From positions 62,001 to 126,000 of the forward strand of contig JBASEY010000033.1 of NCBI GenBank assembly GCA_049652745.1: 64,000 nt of DNA, given 5' to 3'. Source of the stretch: JBASEY01 sp049652745 (GTDB lineage: Bacteria > CSSED10-310). This document shows, piece by piece, positions 16,935 through 25,711 of the stretch (positions are counted from its first letter, which is position 1; the number at the start of each line of letters is the position of its first letter). The translations under genes were made by a program, and so were the position numbers. A model generated the notes under the pieces. That model did not search any database. It saw nothing but the letters and a program-made list of their open reading frames with translations, and was not told where the DNA came from.

Positions 16935-19370
16935 TTGGGGTCAAGGTTGAAAAAAAACAAACGCAAAGCCAAAAACAGCAGGGTGGATTCACCAAAAAGA
17001 TCTTTTTTGAAGTTCAGTTTTGACACCTTTTCGACTTTTTTTAAATCGCGCCTTTTCTTTGAATCTTTAGGCATTATATTAATCAGTTTAAGTGTATTTC
17101 TGGCCATTGGGCTGGCAACTCTGCGAATAGATAACAATAATATCCCTTTTAGCCGATGTGGCCATGCCGGGGCGCTGTTGGCTAAGTTTCTTATTACCGC
17201 TTCAGGCCTCTTATCTATATCCTTCCCCCTTTTTTTAGCTACGGTGGGAATAATTTTTTTCAGGTTTAGACAGATCGAGCATAAGCTGCTCAGACTGGTC
17301 GGATTCGTTTTTTTCCTTTTCGCCGGCACTGCATTGCTCAGTCACCAGCTTTCCATTTCTCCTTTTTGGAAAGATATTCCTCATTCGGCCGGTGGATGGC
17401 TTGGTGATCTTTTTGTGCTGCCTTTAAACAAACATTTAGATTATTTGGGCACCACATTGACTCTGATCACATTGATTTTAATTGCCGTTACTTTCTTAAC
17501 CGGAATTTCTTACTATAGAATTTTGTCTCGAGTTTGCTCAAATACAATCAAGGGATTCAATTCACTGGCAATAGGGCTTAAACAACGGCTGAACCGATGG
17601 ATGAACTATCGTAAAAAAATGCGTAGACTTAAGATTAAACAAAAATTACTCGAATCATCCCTCGACGCAGAAAAAAAGAGCGAACGTAAAACACATGATG
17701 AAGCCCAGCAGGAGCTTTCAAGCGTGCCTGAAAAGCCAATCGATGTATCCGAAGCGGCGACGAGTCCGAGTGAAATCATACCAATACACATCAACGACTC
17801 ATACAATGTGACTACTCCTGAAGTGAATTCAATATCTCCGCAAAAGATATCGGCTGATCACCATATGGAATCACCGAAATCTCCTTTCACCCGAACCCTG
17901 GAGTATGAGTATCCAGACATAATGATGTTGAAGAATCAGCCGGAAGCCGGCGAAAAGGAAACCTACGACGAGCTGGTTGCCAAATCTGAAAAACTTCTTA
18001 GAAAATTGAATGAATTCAGTATAGATGGTCGGATTACGGAGATTTGCCCTGGCCCTATCATTACGCGATATGAATTTGAGCCTGCTCCGGGAATAAAAAT
18101 TTCAAAAGTGATCACTCTTTCGGATGATCTAGCGTTGGGAATGCGCTCCCGCTTTGGTCTTCGCGTGGTGCCTATACCTGGAAAATCAGCGCTTGGCATT
18201 GAAATACCCAATCAGAGCAGAGAGTTGGTCAATCTGAAAGAAATTTTATTATCTGAAGAATTTCAAATAGAGAAAACCAAGTCTTTGTTGAGCTTGCCTT
18301 TAGGCAGAGACACTGCCGGGAAACCCTATATCAGCGATTTGAAACGAATGCCGCATTTATTGATCGCCGGCGCAACGGGTTCCGGTAAAAGTGTTTGTAT
18401 AAACACAATTCTTGCAGGTCTTCTATTCATTACCAGGCCGTCTGAGCTGCGATTTCTTTTAATTGATCCAAAAATGCTTGAATTAAGTGATTTCAATGGG
18501 ATACCTCATCTGCGCGAGCCTGTCATCACCGATCCCAAAATTACACCCGATGCTCTGAACTGGGCTGTATCCGAGATGGAACGTCGCTACCGTTTACTCG
18601 CGGATGAAAAAGTCAGAAACATCGATCAATTCAATGCCAGAGTTACCTCTCCTCAATATGAGGGTGAAAATGAGTCTCTTCCTTATCTGGTTATCGTTAT
18701 TGATGAGTTGGCGGATTTAATGTTGACGGCAGCCTCCACAATCGAAGACGCGATTCAGCGCCTGGCGCAAATGGCTAGAGCGGCAGGTATACATTTAATT
18801 ATAGCAACTCAGCGGCCTTCTGTTGACGTCATTACAGGTGTAATCAAGGCTAATCTACCTTGCAGACTGGCATTTCAGGTCGCATCAAAAGTTGATTCCC
18901 GGACAATTTTGGACACGGTTGGCGCCGAAAAACTGATCGGCCTAGGAGACTGTATCTTCATGCCTCCAGGAACCTCACAGTTGTTGCGCCTTCATGGCGC
19001 TTATATCAGTGAGTCGGAGATCAAACGTTTGGTTGAACATTTAAAACAGCAACCCTCAGATGAGCTTGATGAAGAATCCATTTTCAAATCGGTTGAAAGC
19101 GCCGAAGACGATTTGGAGGGTACGGATGACCCGCTGTATAATGATGCGGTACGGCTTGTTTTATCTTCCGGAGTCGCTTCGATCTCGATGCTCCAAAGGC
19201 GTTTGAGAATAGGCCACAGCAGAGCGTCCAGGTTGATTGACTTTATGGAATTATCCGGAATTGTAGGCCCGCATATCGGATCGAAGACCCGCGATATATT
19301 GGTCGATCCGGATGAATATCTAGGACGTCTCGACGACATTGAGGAATCAGGTATTAATGATCAAATTTAA
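16935..19370 (+). CDS. ftsK: DNA translocase FtsK/SpoIIIE
   Basis: Septum-bound motor that pumps chromosomal DNA during division. It has four N-terminal membrane helices (residues about 40-195), a charged low-complexity linker (about 230-330) and the motor domain with Walker A GATGSGKS (about residue 480) and Walker B LVIVIDELADL (about 585). The DNA-recognising winged helix at the end contains ISMLQRRLRIGHSRASRLID. The total of 811 residues is short for FtsK, reflecting the short linker. The start is uncertain because no ATG fits: TTG 16935 and TTG 16947 are both possible and neither has a strong ribosome site. The 3' end overlaps lolA by 14 nt. Confidence 0.95.
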   Translation: MGSRLKKNKRKAKNSRVDSPKRSFLKFSFDTFSTFFKSRLFFESLGIILISLSVFLAIGLATLRIDNNNIPFSRCGHAGALLAKFLITASGLLSISFPLFLATVGIIFFRFRQIEHKLLRLVGFVFFLFAGTALLSHQLSISPFWKDIPHSAGGWLGDLFVLPLNKHLDYLGTTLTLITLILIAVTFLTGISYYRILSRVCSNTIKGFNSLAIGLKQRLNRWMNYRKKMRRLKIKQKLLESSLDAEKKSERKTHDEAQQELSSVPEKPIDVSEAATSPSEIIPIHINDSYNVTTPEVNSISPQKISADHHMESPKSPFTRTLEYEYPDIMMLKNQPEAGEKETYDELVAKSEKLLRKLNEFSIDGRITEICPGPIITRYEFEPAPGIKISKVITLSDDLALGMRSRFGLRVVPIPGKSALGIEIPNQSRELVNLKEILLSEEFQIEKTKSLLSLPLGRDTAGKPYISDLKRMPHLLIAGATGSGKSVCINTILAGLLFITRPSELRFLLIDPKMLELSDFNGIPHLREPVITDPKITPDALNWAVSEMERRYRLLADEKVRNIDQFNARVTSPQYEGENESLPYLVIVIDELADLMLTAASTIEDAIQRLAQMARAAGIHLIIATQRPSVDVITGVIKANLPCRLAFQVASKVDSRTILDTVGAEKLIGLGDCIFMPPGTSQLLRLHGAYISESEIKRLVEHLKQQPSDELDEESIFKSVESAEDDLEGTDDPLYNDAVRLVLSSGVASISMLQRRLRIGHSRASRLIDFMELSGIVGPHIGSKTRDILVDPDEYLGRLDDIEESGINDQI

Positions 19371-20034
19371 TGAGATAATAAAACATCTTCTTTTTTGTTC
19401 GATTTTTATATTAGCCCCGACTGCTCAGCAAACCTCACCACCGGATAGATTGAGTGGTCTCGTGGAAAAACTTAACACATATCAGGCGTATAGTTTAACT
19501 TTTAAACAAGCAAATCAACATATGTCGACTGGTATGGAGAAAAAAGCGGAAGGTCTTTTGTTCATTCAGAAACCTGATCGCTTTGAGTGGATTTACAGTA
19601 GCGAGCCGCAAAACAAAATAATTTGTGATGGATATCACATCATGATGCTGCTGCCTGATACCCAACAAGCGATGATCGACAAATCCGCCGAGCATGCCGT
19701 TATCTGGTCGCCCTTGGCAATACTCACGCCTTCAAACTTAAATACGCATTTTCGAGTTGTCTTACTGGACAACTCGGATTTTTCCAGCAGGTATCGGCTG
19801 TACCCATTGAGAAACGACCAGCCTTATGAATATGTAGAAGTGATAATTTATGAAGCTTCCGCTGAAAAGTTTTTCAGTCTGGTCATCATGGATCTGGCGG
19901 GAAGCGTAAATACTTTGGATTTCGGGGCTCTAGTTATTTCGGAAGAGCCAAAATTGATTGTATTACCTCCAGTTCCAGATAATTTTGATGTAACGGATTT
20001 TTATGGTAACCCCCAAAATTTCAGCATTTTTTAG
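19357..20034 (+). CDS. lolA: LolA-like outer-membrane lipoprotein carrier
   Basis: A 225-residue periplasmic protein with a signal peptide (residues about 1-24). LolA-family features are a conserved opening helix (LSGLVEKLNTYQAYSLTFKQ), the strand GLLFIQKPDRFEWIYS and the following strand NKIICDGYHIMMLLPD. It should shuttle lipoproteins from the inner membrane through the periplasm. ATG 19357 lies inside the last codons of ftsK. The ftsK-lolA order is also well known in proteobacteria. The sequence is divergent in its second half but family membership looks sound. Confidence 0.85.
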   Translation: MIKFNEIIKHLLFCSIFILAPTAQQTSPPDRLSGLVEKLNTYQAYSLTFKQANQHMSTGMEKKAEGLLFIQKPDRFEWIYSSEPQNKIICDGYHIMMLLPDTQQAMIDKSAEHAVIWSPLAILTPSNLNTHFRVVLLDNSDFSSRYRLYPLRNDQPYEYVEVIIYEASAEKFFSLVIMDLAGSVNTLDFGALVISEEPKLIVLPPVPDNFDVTDFYGNPQNFSIF

Positions 20035-20047
20035 AGGAGCCTTCTCA

Positions 20048-20701
20048 GTGGAAAAATCGTTTCCGAAATATGCATTATTTTGTGCTTCGCTTTTATTGCT
20101 GTTTGGCTGTATTAGGCCACGTTATTTCACGACACCTCAGGATACGGTGTACCAGCTTGCCGATTATGAGATTGCGTTGCGTCATTGGGGCATGCATGAC
20201 GAAATCCATCAACGGTTCATCAGTCTAGCCGATGGATATGCAGTTTATCTAGGATGGGAAGTGCGCCAAGCATTTATCAATGCGGTACGCGACCGACTGA
20301 ATCCTAGGCTCGAATCGCTGGATAAAATAGTTGAGCGGAATATTCGCCAGTTTGAAAATGGGCATGAGTTTTATTTGGGACTTTACTGTTATCAAAAAGA
20401 ATGGTGCAGACTCAGCGGTGAAGACCCTGTTTGGAATCTGACCCTGGAAAACAATCGAGGGGTGAAAATGCGCCCTCTTTTAGTTGAAGAAGTGGATATT
20501 TCACCAGATCAAGCCTGGATGTTTCCTGAAGAGATGACAACTGGTAAGACGATTTTCAGAGTCGTTTTTCCGAAAACTGATCCAGCGGATCAGCCGATAA
20601 TTGACTCGCAAACAAGTTTTTTTATCCTAAAATGCCATTCTTTACTTGGCAAGTTGGAATTTAAATGGAAATTAGAACCGATTCCAGATAAATTCAAATA
20701 G
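20048..20701 (+). CDS. Lipoprotein of unknown function, downstream of lolA
   Basis: I do not recognise a family. GTG 20048 follows an AGAGGAG site at the end of lolA and gives a 217-residue protein with a type II signal peptide ending in the lipobox LFGC. The mature part begins with a helical region (IALRHWGMHDEIHQRFISLA) and ends in beta-rich sequence (GKTIFRVVFPK, FFILKCHSLLGKLEFKWKLE). Four further cysteines lie in the mature protein. Its place right after lolA makes a role in lipoprotein reception or envelope assembly worth considering, for example a LolB analogue, but nothing in the sequence proves this. Confidence 0.65.
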   Translation: MEKSFPKYALFCASLLLLFGCIRPRYFTTPQDTVYQLADYEIALRHWGMHDEIHQRFISLADGYAVYLGWEVRQAFINAVRDRLNPRLESLDKIVERNIRQFENGHEFYLGLYCYQKEWCRLSGEDPVWNLTLENNRGVKMRPLLVEEVDISPDQAWMFPEEMTTGKTIFRVVFPKTDPADQPIIDSQTSFFILKCHSLLGKLEFKWKLEPIPDKFK

Positions 20702-20714
20702 TGATCCATCACGC

Positions 20715-23258
20715 CTAATTTTGTAAAGATAGAGCTGGTATTCGATTCCACGGGTATCTATCGAACCACCTCCGTGGATGGATGAGTTTATAGTTAATTT
20801 TACCGTTCAGCATTTCAATACCCAGTGATAGTCCATGGAATTTTACATACAAAATTCCTGTTTTTGCCGATTGAGATAAGCTCAGTTTGGCCTTGACATC
20901 CAACTGCTCGCCTTTCAGGTCGAGATTGTCTATTCCAAAACCATTCCTGTCTAGAATGATAAACCCTTCACCGCGAATGTTTTCAATCATAAATATATCA
21001 CCCAACGAGCTGATTATTCGATTTCTATCCTCGAACATCGTAAGTATCGGGCCGGTATCCCTCATCTTCAAATCCAGCAAGCCGGCAAATTCAATAGGTT
21101 TTCCGAAAACCAACTCACCTTGAATTGCCTCAAGCCCAATCCACCAATCCGGATCGGCATTCATCTCAACACTGTCGACATGATCAAGAGAAATTATCGT
21201 GTCGGCAATGTCGAATCTACCGGATAATACATTTTTGCTGTTCAGCTCCAAACGGATTTCAGGATCACCTTTGAAACGCGTCTCCATCAAAGCGAACTCC
21301 GTCTTTCGGCCGGAAATGTTCAAACGGGATTTTCCGGCACCGTTTTCAATATTCACATCAGCTTGTATGCGACCTGGTGTTCCGGGAAAAATAAAAAAAC
21401 CTGAACGTTTTGGTAGAAAATCATTGATTATGCTTAAATCCGGAATCGTTGAATCTGGGATATTAAACTTAATCTCTAAATTGGAAAATCCACGATTCAA
21501 GTCTACCAGTAAGCTGGATGCATAAACAGTGAAAGGCTTTATGCCAAAGCCTTCAGAAACCATTCCATCAGCTAGGAGAGTGACTTTATGTAATTTCAGA
21601 CTGGATGAATCCAATTGTAATTTCGCGTCGCCTTGTATATTTTCAAAATGAATTAAATCGTCAAACCAATGTTTTTTGTTATTTAAAAAAATATCTATCA
21701 AAGGTTGAGAGTGAGATAATGTGACTTGCACGGCGCTGTTTAAATGTATGACATCATCCCATACCATTTCGGTATCTGAGATAATTATTCCCGCGCTCCA
21801 TGAATCCCGCTCCTTCGCGCTTGTAGGTGGGTGATGCATGTTATCGATATGCAATTCTGTATCTTCCAGGTGGATTCGACGAAATGTCGGATCATCGGTT
21901 TTCATGATGGTCCTAAATTGGCAATTACCTTTGAAGGTTTCACCACCTAGATTTAAACCAATTTCTTTGCCTGCCAAGGTCAACTCAACTTGGCTCAGTC
22001 GGTTTGTAATTTCGGCATGTGTGGCCAGTGACCCATAGCCGCCGGGAATGATTTTGAAACCCGAACTCGGCGGAAACAACTCGTTATATTTGCTAAGATC
22101 ATCTATTGCCGTTTCGATTATATCCAATTCAACAGCCATCTCTGGTGAGTCCTCGGTCAATTTGATATTTTTACCTTTTATCGTCAAACTGGCGTTAGGA
22201 AGAGAAACCATCTCGCTCTCCCGATAAATATTGTGAAGAGCTATCTCATTCAAATCCAGACAGAGAACGGTTTCCAGGTCACCGTTATTTTTCCTGACCT
22301 CGCCGTCGATCACTCCAAAGCCTCTGAATTCCCATCCTTTCATTTCAACCGAGAGATCATCCGATCTGACATAAAGATGGCTTCTATCTGATATAAAGCC
22401 GTGGTCAAAAAAAAGATTCGTATTTATTTGCCCGTTCCCATGCACGGATAACCAATCGGTGTTTTTGAGATAATATTCGAGCAAATCGAGATTTTTAATA
22501 TTTCCTTCAACTGCTGTATTTCCTGCGAAATAATCCAGGAATGCCATACCGGGATTTTGTCTGGGTATGAAAGGGTCAAGATTTCCAGTGGTTCGAACTT
22601 GCAGTTTATCAGCAATAATAGTGTTCAAGAAAGAAAGCTGCCCATTTTTTAGGTTTGCTCTTAATCGAGGGATATACAACTCTTTGCGAGTGACCATATC
22701 GAGTCGGCCTTGAACCAGTCCTTCACCTTCCCAGGAATAATCATCAATTTTAATGGATTTGACCTTGTCAAAGTCCGCCTTCCTAATATCGATACGCCAT
22801 CCGGGTCGGCTTACGTTCAATTCGGTTGGAAGATCATTTATTGAAGATGGCATATCATCAGAATTATTGTTCTCGGAAACAATTTCTTGGCTTTTCGGCT
22901 TATGAAATAGACGATTTTTCTCAATATCGACTTTTACCCCGAAAGCTTTTAATCGATAGATTCGCATCGTGCGAAACGGCAGAGCCCACAAGGCGGTTCG
23001 AAAGCGAGCTTTATCTATTAAAAGTGTCCAGGCAACGGAGCGAGAACGGTTTTGCATTTGAAAACCTCTGACGTGGATAACTCCCGGAACGATACTCCAT
23101 GCACTGGTCCAACTGTATTCATGCTTGTCCGGCCGTCTATTCAAAATGTTCTTTAGTAAGCTGCTCCCTAACAAAGTGTTGACAATAATGAGATATAGTA
23201 CCTCTATGATCAGACAAACCATCACTAGTCGGCTCACTCTTCCTCCAATCAAACTCAT
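20715..23258 (-). CDS. Membrane-anchored AsmA/TamB-like envelope protein
   Basis: A protein of 847 residues with one N-terminal membrane helix (VMVCLIIEVLYLIIVNTLLG) and a very long beta-rich periplasmic part. The layout and sequence texture (repeated LDLKM-type strands, 'GEGLVQGRLDMVTR', 'IRADVNIENGAG'-like amphipathic strands) match the AsmA/YhdP/TamB group of inter-membrane lipid-bridge proteins. I cannot place it in one named subfamily. ATG 23258 follows a GGAG-poor region; the start is set by the membrane helix. It converges on the lolA-lipoprotein pair with a gap of only 13 nt and is divergent from the Ig-like gene at 23.5 kb. Moderately sure of the superfamily, unsure of the function. 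Confidence 0.6.
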   Translation of the reverse strand: MSLIGGRVSRLVMVCLIIEVLYLIIVNTLLGSSLLKNILNRRPDKHEYSWTSAWSIVPGVIHVRGFQMQNRSRSVAWTLLIDKARFRTALWALPFRTMRIYRLKAFGVKVDIEKNRLFHKPKSQEIVSENNNSDDMPSSINDLPTELNVSRPGWRIDIRKADFDKVKSIKIDDYSWEGEGLVQGRLDMVTRKELYIPRLRANLKNGQLSFLNTIIADKLQVRTTGNLDPFIPRQNPGMAFLDYFAGNTAVEGNIKNLDLLEYYLKNTDWLSVHGNGQINTNLFFDHGFISDRSHLYVRSDDLSVEMKGWEFRGFGVIDGEVRKNNGDLETVLCLDLNEIALHNIYRESEMVSLPNASLTIKGKNIKLTEDSPEMAVELDIIETAIDDLSKYNELFPPSSGFKIIPGGYGSLATHAEITNRLSQVELTLAGKEIGLNLGGETFKGNCQFRTIMKTDDPTFRRIHLEDTELHIDNMHHPPTSAKERDSWSAGIIISDTEMVWDDVIHLNSAVQVTLSHSQPLIDIFLNNKKHWFDDLIHFENIQGDAKLQLDSSSLKLHKVTLLADGMVSEGFGIKPFTVYASSLLVDLNRGFSNLEIKFNIPDSTIPDLSIINDFLPKRSGFFIFPGTPGRIQADVNIENGAGKSRLNISGRKTEFALMETRFKGDPEIRLELNSKNVLSGRFDIADTIISLDHVDSVEMNADPDWWIGLEAIQGELVFGKPIEFAGLLDLKMRDTGPILTMFEDRNRIISSLGDIFMIENIRGEGFIILDRNGFGIDNLDLKGEQLDVKAKLSLSQSAKTGILYVKFHGLSLGIEMLNGKINYKLIHPRRWFDRYPWNRIPALSLQN

Positions 23259-23449
23259 TTATGCATATTCCTTCAGGGTGTCATCTTTTTTTCGCGTAAT
23301 GTTGGCTCTATTGCTTGATAATTTAATTTCACAAGTTATACTATATCATGTGGTTTTTAAATTTCGAAATACAATTTCGCTTTTAAAATAATTGCTTTTT
23401 CTTAATTCGGCCTGGATTTTATGCATGAAAAATAAATCGAAAAAAAAGC

Positions 23450-23478
23450 TTGACATAAAAATATCGGCGTGTTAAAAC
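23450..23478 (+). promoter_or_regulatory. Sigma70-type promoter of the Ig-like repeat gene
   Basis: TTGACA (23450-23455), a 17-nt spacer and TAAAAC (23473-23478), 33 nt before ATG 23512, which has an AGGGAGG ribosome site. The rest of the AT-rich 250-nt divergent region from 23259 must also hold the promoter of the minus-strand gene, which I could not identify. Confidence 0.6.
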
Positions 23479-23511
23479 TAGTTGAAGATCTTTTTAAGAG
23501 GGAGGTTAAGT

Positions 23512-25644
23512 ATGAAGCGTGTTATGGTTTTTGTTTTAGGAATCACTTTATCGCTCTGTGCGATATCAACTGCCGAAACCATGCAGCATGAAAAGTTATT
23601 GCTGAGTAACAAGAATTACCAACAGCAACTTTTAAACGCTGTAGAGTCTGTCTCTATTCTCTATCGAGGGCATGTAATCGGCGATTTTCTCAAAGCTCAT
23701 CGCTTTTTTGCCGGTCAGCTCGAATCGACTAAGTCAGCCACGCTGAACTCAGCCATGTTGTTGGACAACAATCTGGTTATGTCGAATCGGCAACTGCGGC
23801 CACCACTTGCATGGGATTTGATTTCCGTTCTTCCCGATGCCAGGCTGTATTCCTTTTTCACTTCTACCGATCTGGGTGGATACGGTGAGAATAATCCGCC
23901 TAATGAACCTGGTAATCCATATCCAGCAGACGGTGCTACTGACATTCCAGTACTTGAATTGACATTGACGTGGACAGGTGGTGACCCGGACCCGGAAGAT
24001 ACTGTTGTTTATGATCTGCATTTCTGGTTTTCGGACCGAAGAGACTTACGTGTCTTCGAAAATATTACTGAGACTGAATTCACTATTACTGATCATGTTG
24101 ATCTTGTTCCTGACGAATATTACGCATGGAAGATCGTTGCTCGTGACAACTGGGATGCGGAAACGGAAGGGCCTATGTGGAGCTTTACAACGATGCATAA
24201 CAATCCGCCATATGAGCCGGTCAATCCAATTCCGCCTGATGGTGCAACAGATGTCGATCTCAATGCCATTTTGACTTGGGAGTGCAATGATCCTGATCCA
24301 GGCGACACACTGACCTTCGACGTCTATTTCGGAACGACCAATCCTCCGCCTTTAGTCGCTGAGGATATTTCCGACAGCGCATATTCACCCGGGTATATGG
24401 CCATCGATACGGAATACTTCTGGATGATCGTTGCGCAAGACAATTGGGGTGCAGAAACTGAAGGACCTGTTTGGAGTTTCCGGACCCGTGCAAATCATCC
24501 GCCAAATGAACCTGAAAATCCGAATCCATTTGACGGTGCAGTCAATGTAGATATAAATGCGAATCTTGTTTGGGATTGTAATGATCCAGACCCCGGTGAC
24601 ACCCTTACATTTGACGTCTATTTTGGAGAGACCACCCCACCTGAGTTACTTGCCAGCAACATCTCTGAGTCGACTTTCGATCCAGGCGCCATGAACTTTG
24701 AAACGGTTTATTACTGGAAGATAACGGCGCATGATAATTGGGGTTCTACAACCGATGGTCCTATCTGGTCGTTTACTACTTTGCCCGAAGGAGTCGAAAA
24801 TAATCCTCCTTACGAGCCTTCAAATCCGTCGCCTGATAACGGTGCTCTGAATGTCCCGATCAATCTCGCCGCTTTGACTTGGGTTGGTGGAGATCCTGAC
24901 CCGGGAGATACGGTGCTTTATGACCTTTATTTCGGAACCTCTGCATCACCTCCTTCACTCGCAAGAGATCTGACTGAATCCGAATACCACTTCTCAGCGC
25001 CTTTACAGTATACAACCACCTATTATTGGAAAGTGGTTGCACGAGATAGTTACTTCGCGGCAACAGAAGGTCCGATTTGGACATTCACAACAGAAGATCC
25101 ACCAGCTACTCCGACTCCTTTCCCGACCTCCACCCCGACTCCTTTCCCGACCTCTCCCCCGACTTTCACACCAACCAATACGCCTATACCGACTGATACG
25201 CCTATTCCAACCCAGACACCCAAACCGACCGATACGCCTATTCCGACCGAACCGCCGACACCGACACCTGGTGACCCCTGCTTATCATTCTCTGTGACTC
25301 TGGATATGGGCGGTGACTACTTCTGCGCAGGAGATACCTGCTTCTTGACTGCAAAGATCTGCAACCCTGAAAATACGCAATATTTGCCTTTCTGGGTAAT
25401 TCTCGAAGTTGAAGGCATGCTTTGGTTCGCCCCAAGCTGGCGAAGTAACGGAATCGATTACGATCTGTTGCTCCTGCCTGAAGGCTGGTCGATGAAACAA
25501 ATCATTCCCGAATTTACCTGGCCGAACGATATCCAAGGTTCATATTACGGCGTCCACTTCTATGGAGCTCTAACAAATACTAGGTTGAACACGATACTTG
25601 GCGACTACGACATGATTACCTTTGGCTGGGGCCCTTGCCAATAA
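23512..25644 (+). CDS. Secreted protein: four Ig/FnIII-like repeats, Thr-Pro linker, shared C-terminal module
   Basis: A 710-residue secreted protein. ATG 23512 follows GGGAGG and opens a signal peptide (MKRVMVFVLGITLSLCAIST). After a unique N-terminal region come four tandem repeats of about 97 residues (DNA about 23887-25095), each starting NxPPxEPxNPxPxDGA and ending in an ExPxWSFTT-like strand. A Thr-Pro linker of about 55 residues follows (25096-25272). The last 115 residues form a module with Cys residues and the motif CNPEN, then FWVILEVEGMLWFAP, IIPEFTWP, FYGALTN and FGWG, clearly related to the ends of the proteins at 29247 and 31673. There is no enzyme domain. A surface adhesion or structural role is inference. 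Confidence 0.8.
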   Translation: MKRVMVFVLGITLSLCAISTAETMQHEKLLLSNKNYQQQLLNAVESVSILYRGHVIGDFLKAHRFFAGQLESTKSATLNSAMLLDNNLVMSNRQLRPPLAWDLISVLPDARLYSFFTSTDLGGYGENNPPNEPGNPYPADGATDIPVLELTLTWTGGDPDPEDTVVYDLHFWFSDRRDLRVFENITETEFTITDHVDLVPDEYYAWKIVARDNWDAETEGPMWSFTTMHNNPPYEPVNPIPPDGATDVDLNAILTWECNDPDPGDTLTFDVYFGTTNPPPLVAEDISDSAYSPGYMAIDTEYFWMIVAQDNWGAETEGPVWSFRTRANHPPNEPENPNPFDGAVNVDINANLVWDCNDPDPGDTLTFDVYFGETTPPELLASNISESTFDPGAMNFETVYYWKITAHDNWGSTTDGPIWSFTTLPEGVENNPPYEPSNPSPDNGALNVPINLAALTWVGGDPDPGDTVLYDLYFGTSASPPSLARDLTESEYHFSAPLQYTTTYYWKVVARDSYFAATEGPIWTFTTEDPPATPTPFPTSTPTPFPTSPPTFTPTNTPIPTDTPIPTQTPKPTDTPIPTEPPTPTPGDPCLSFSVTLDMGGDYFCAGDTCFLTAKICNPENTQYLPFWVILEVEGMLWFAPSWRSNGIDYDLLLLPEGWSMKQIIPEFTWPNDIQGSYYGVHFYGALTNTRLNTILGDYDMITFGWGPCQ

Positions 25645-25669
25645 AACTTTAGACTGAACAGTTATTTAT

Positions 25670-25697
25670 AAGGCCGGTTTTCACCGGCCTTTTTTTA
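25670..25697 (+). terminator. Rho-independent terminator of the Ig-like repeat gene
   Basis: A stem AAGGCCGGT/ACCGGCCTT (25670-25678 and 25683-25691) with a TTTC loop, followed by a T-run to 25696. It lies 25 nt after the stop codon, between two converging genes. Confidence 0.9.
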
Positions 25698-25711
25698 TAA
25701 TCAACTCCTAT

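Noticed and set aside
20702..20713. GTGAT-CC-ATCAC palindrome between converging genes
   Set aside because: A 2-nt loop cannot form a hairpin and there is no T-run, so it is not a terminator.
23887..25095. Possible CRISPR-like or DNA-level repeat array
   Set aside because: The repeat units are about 290 nt, coding and diverged at DNA level; they are protein domain repeats.
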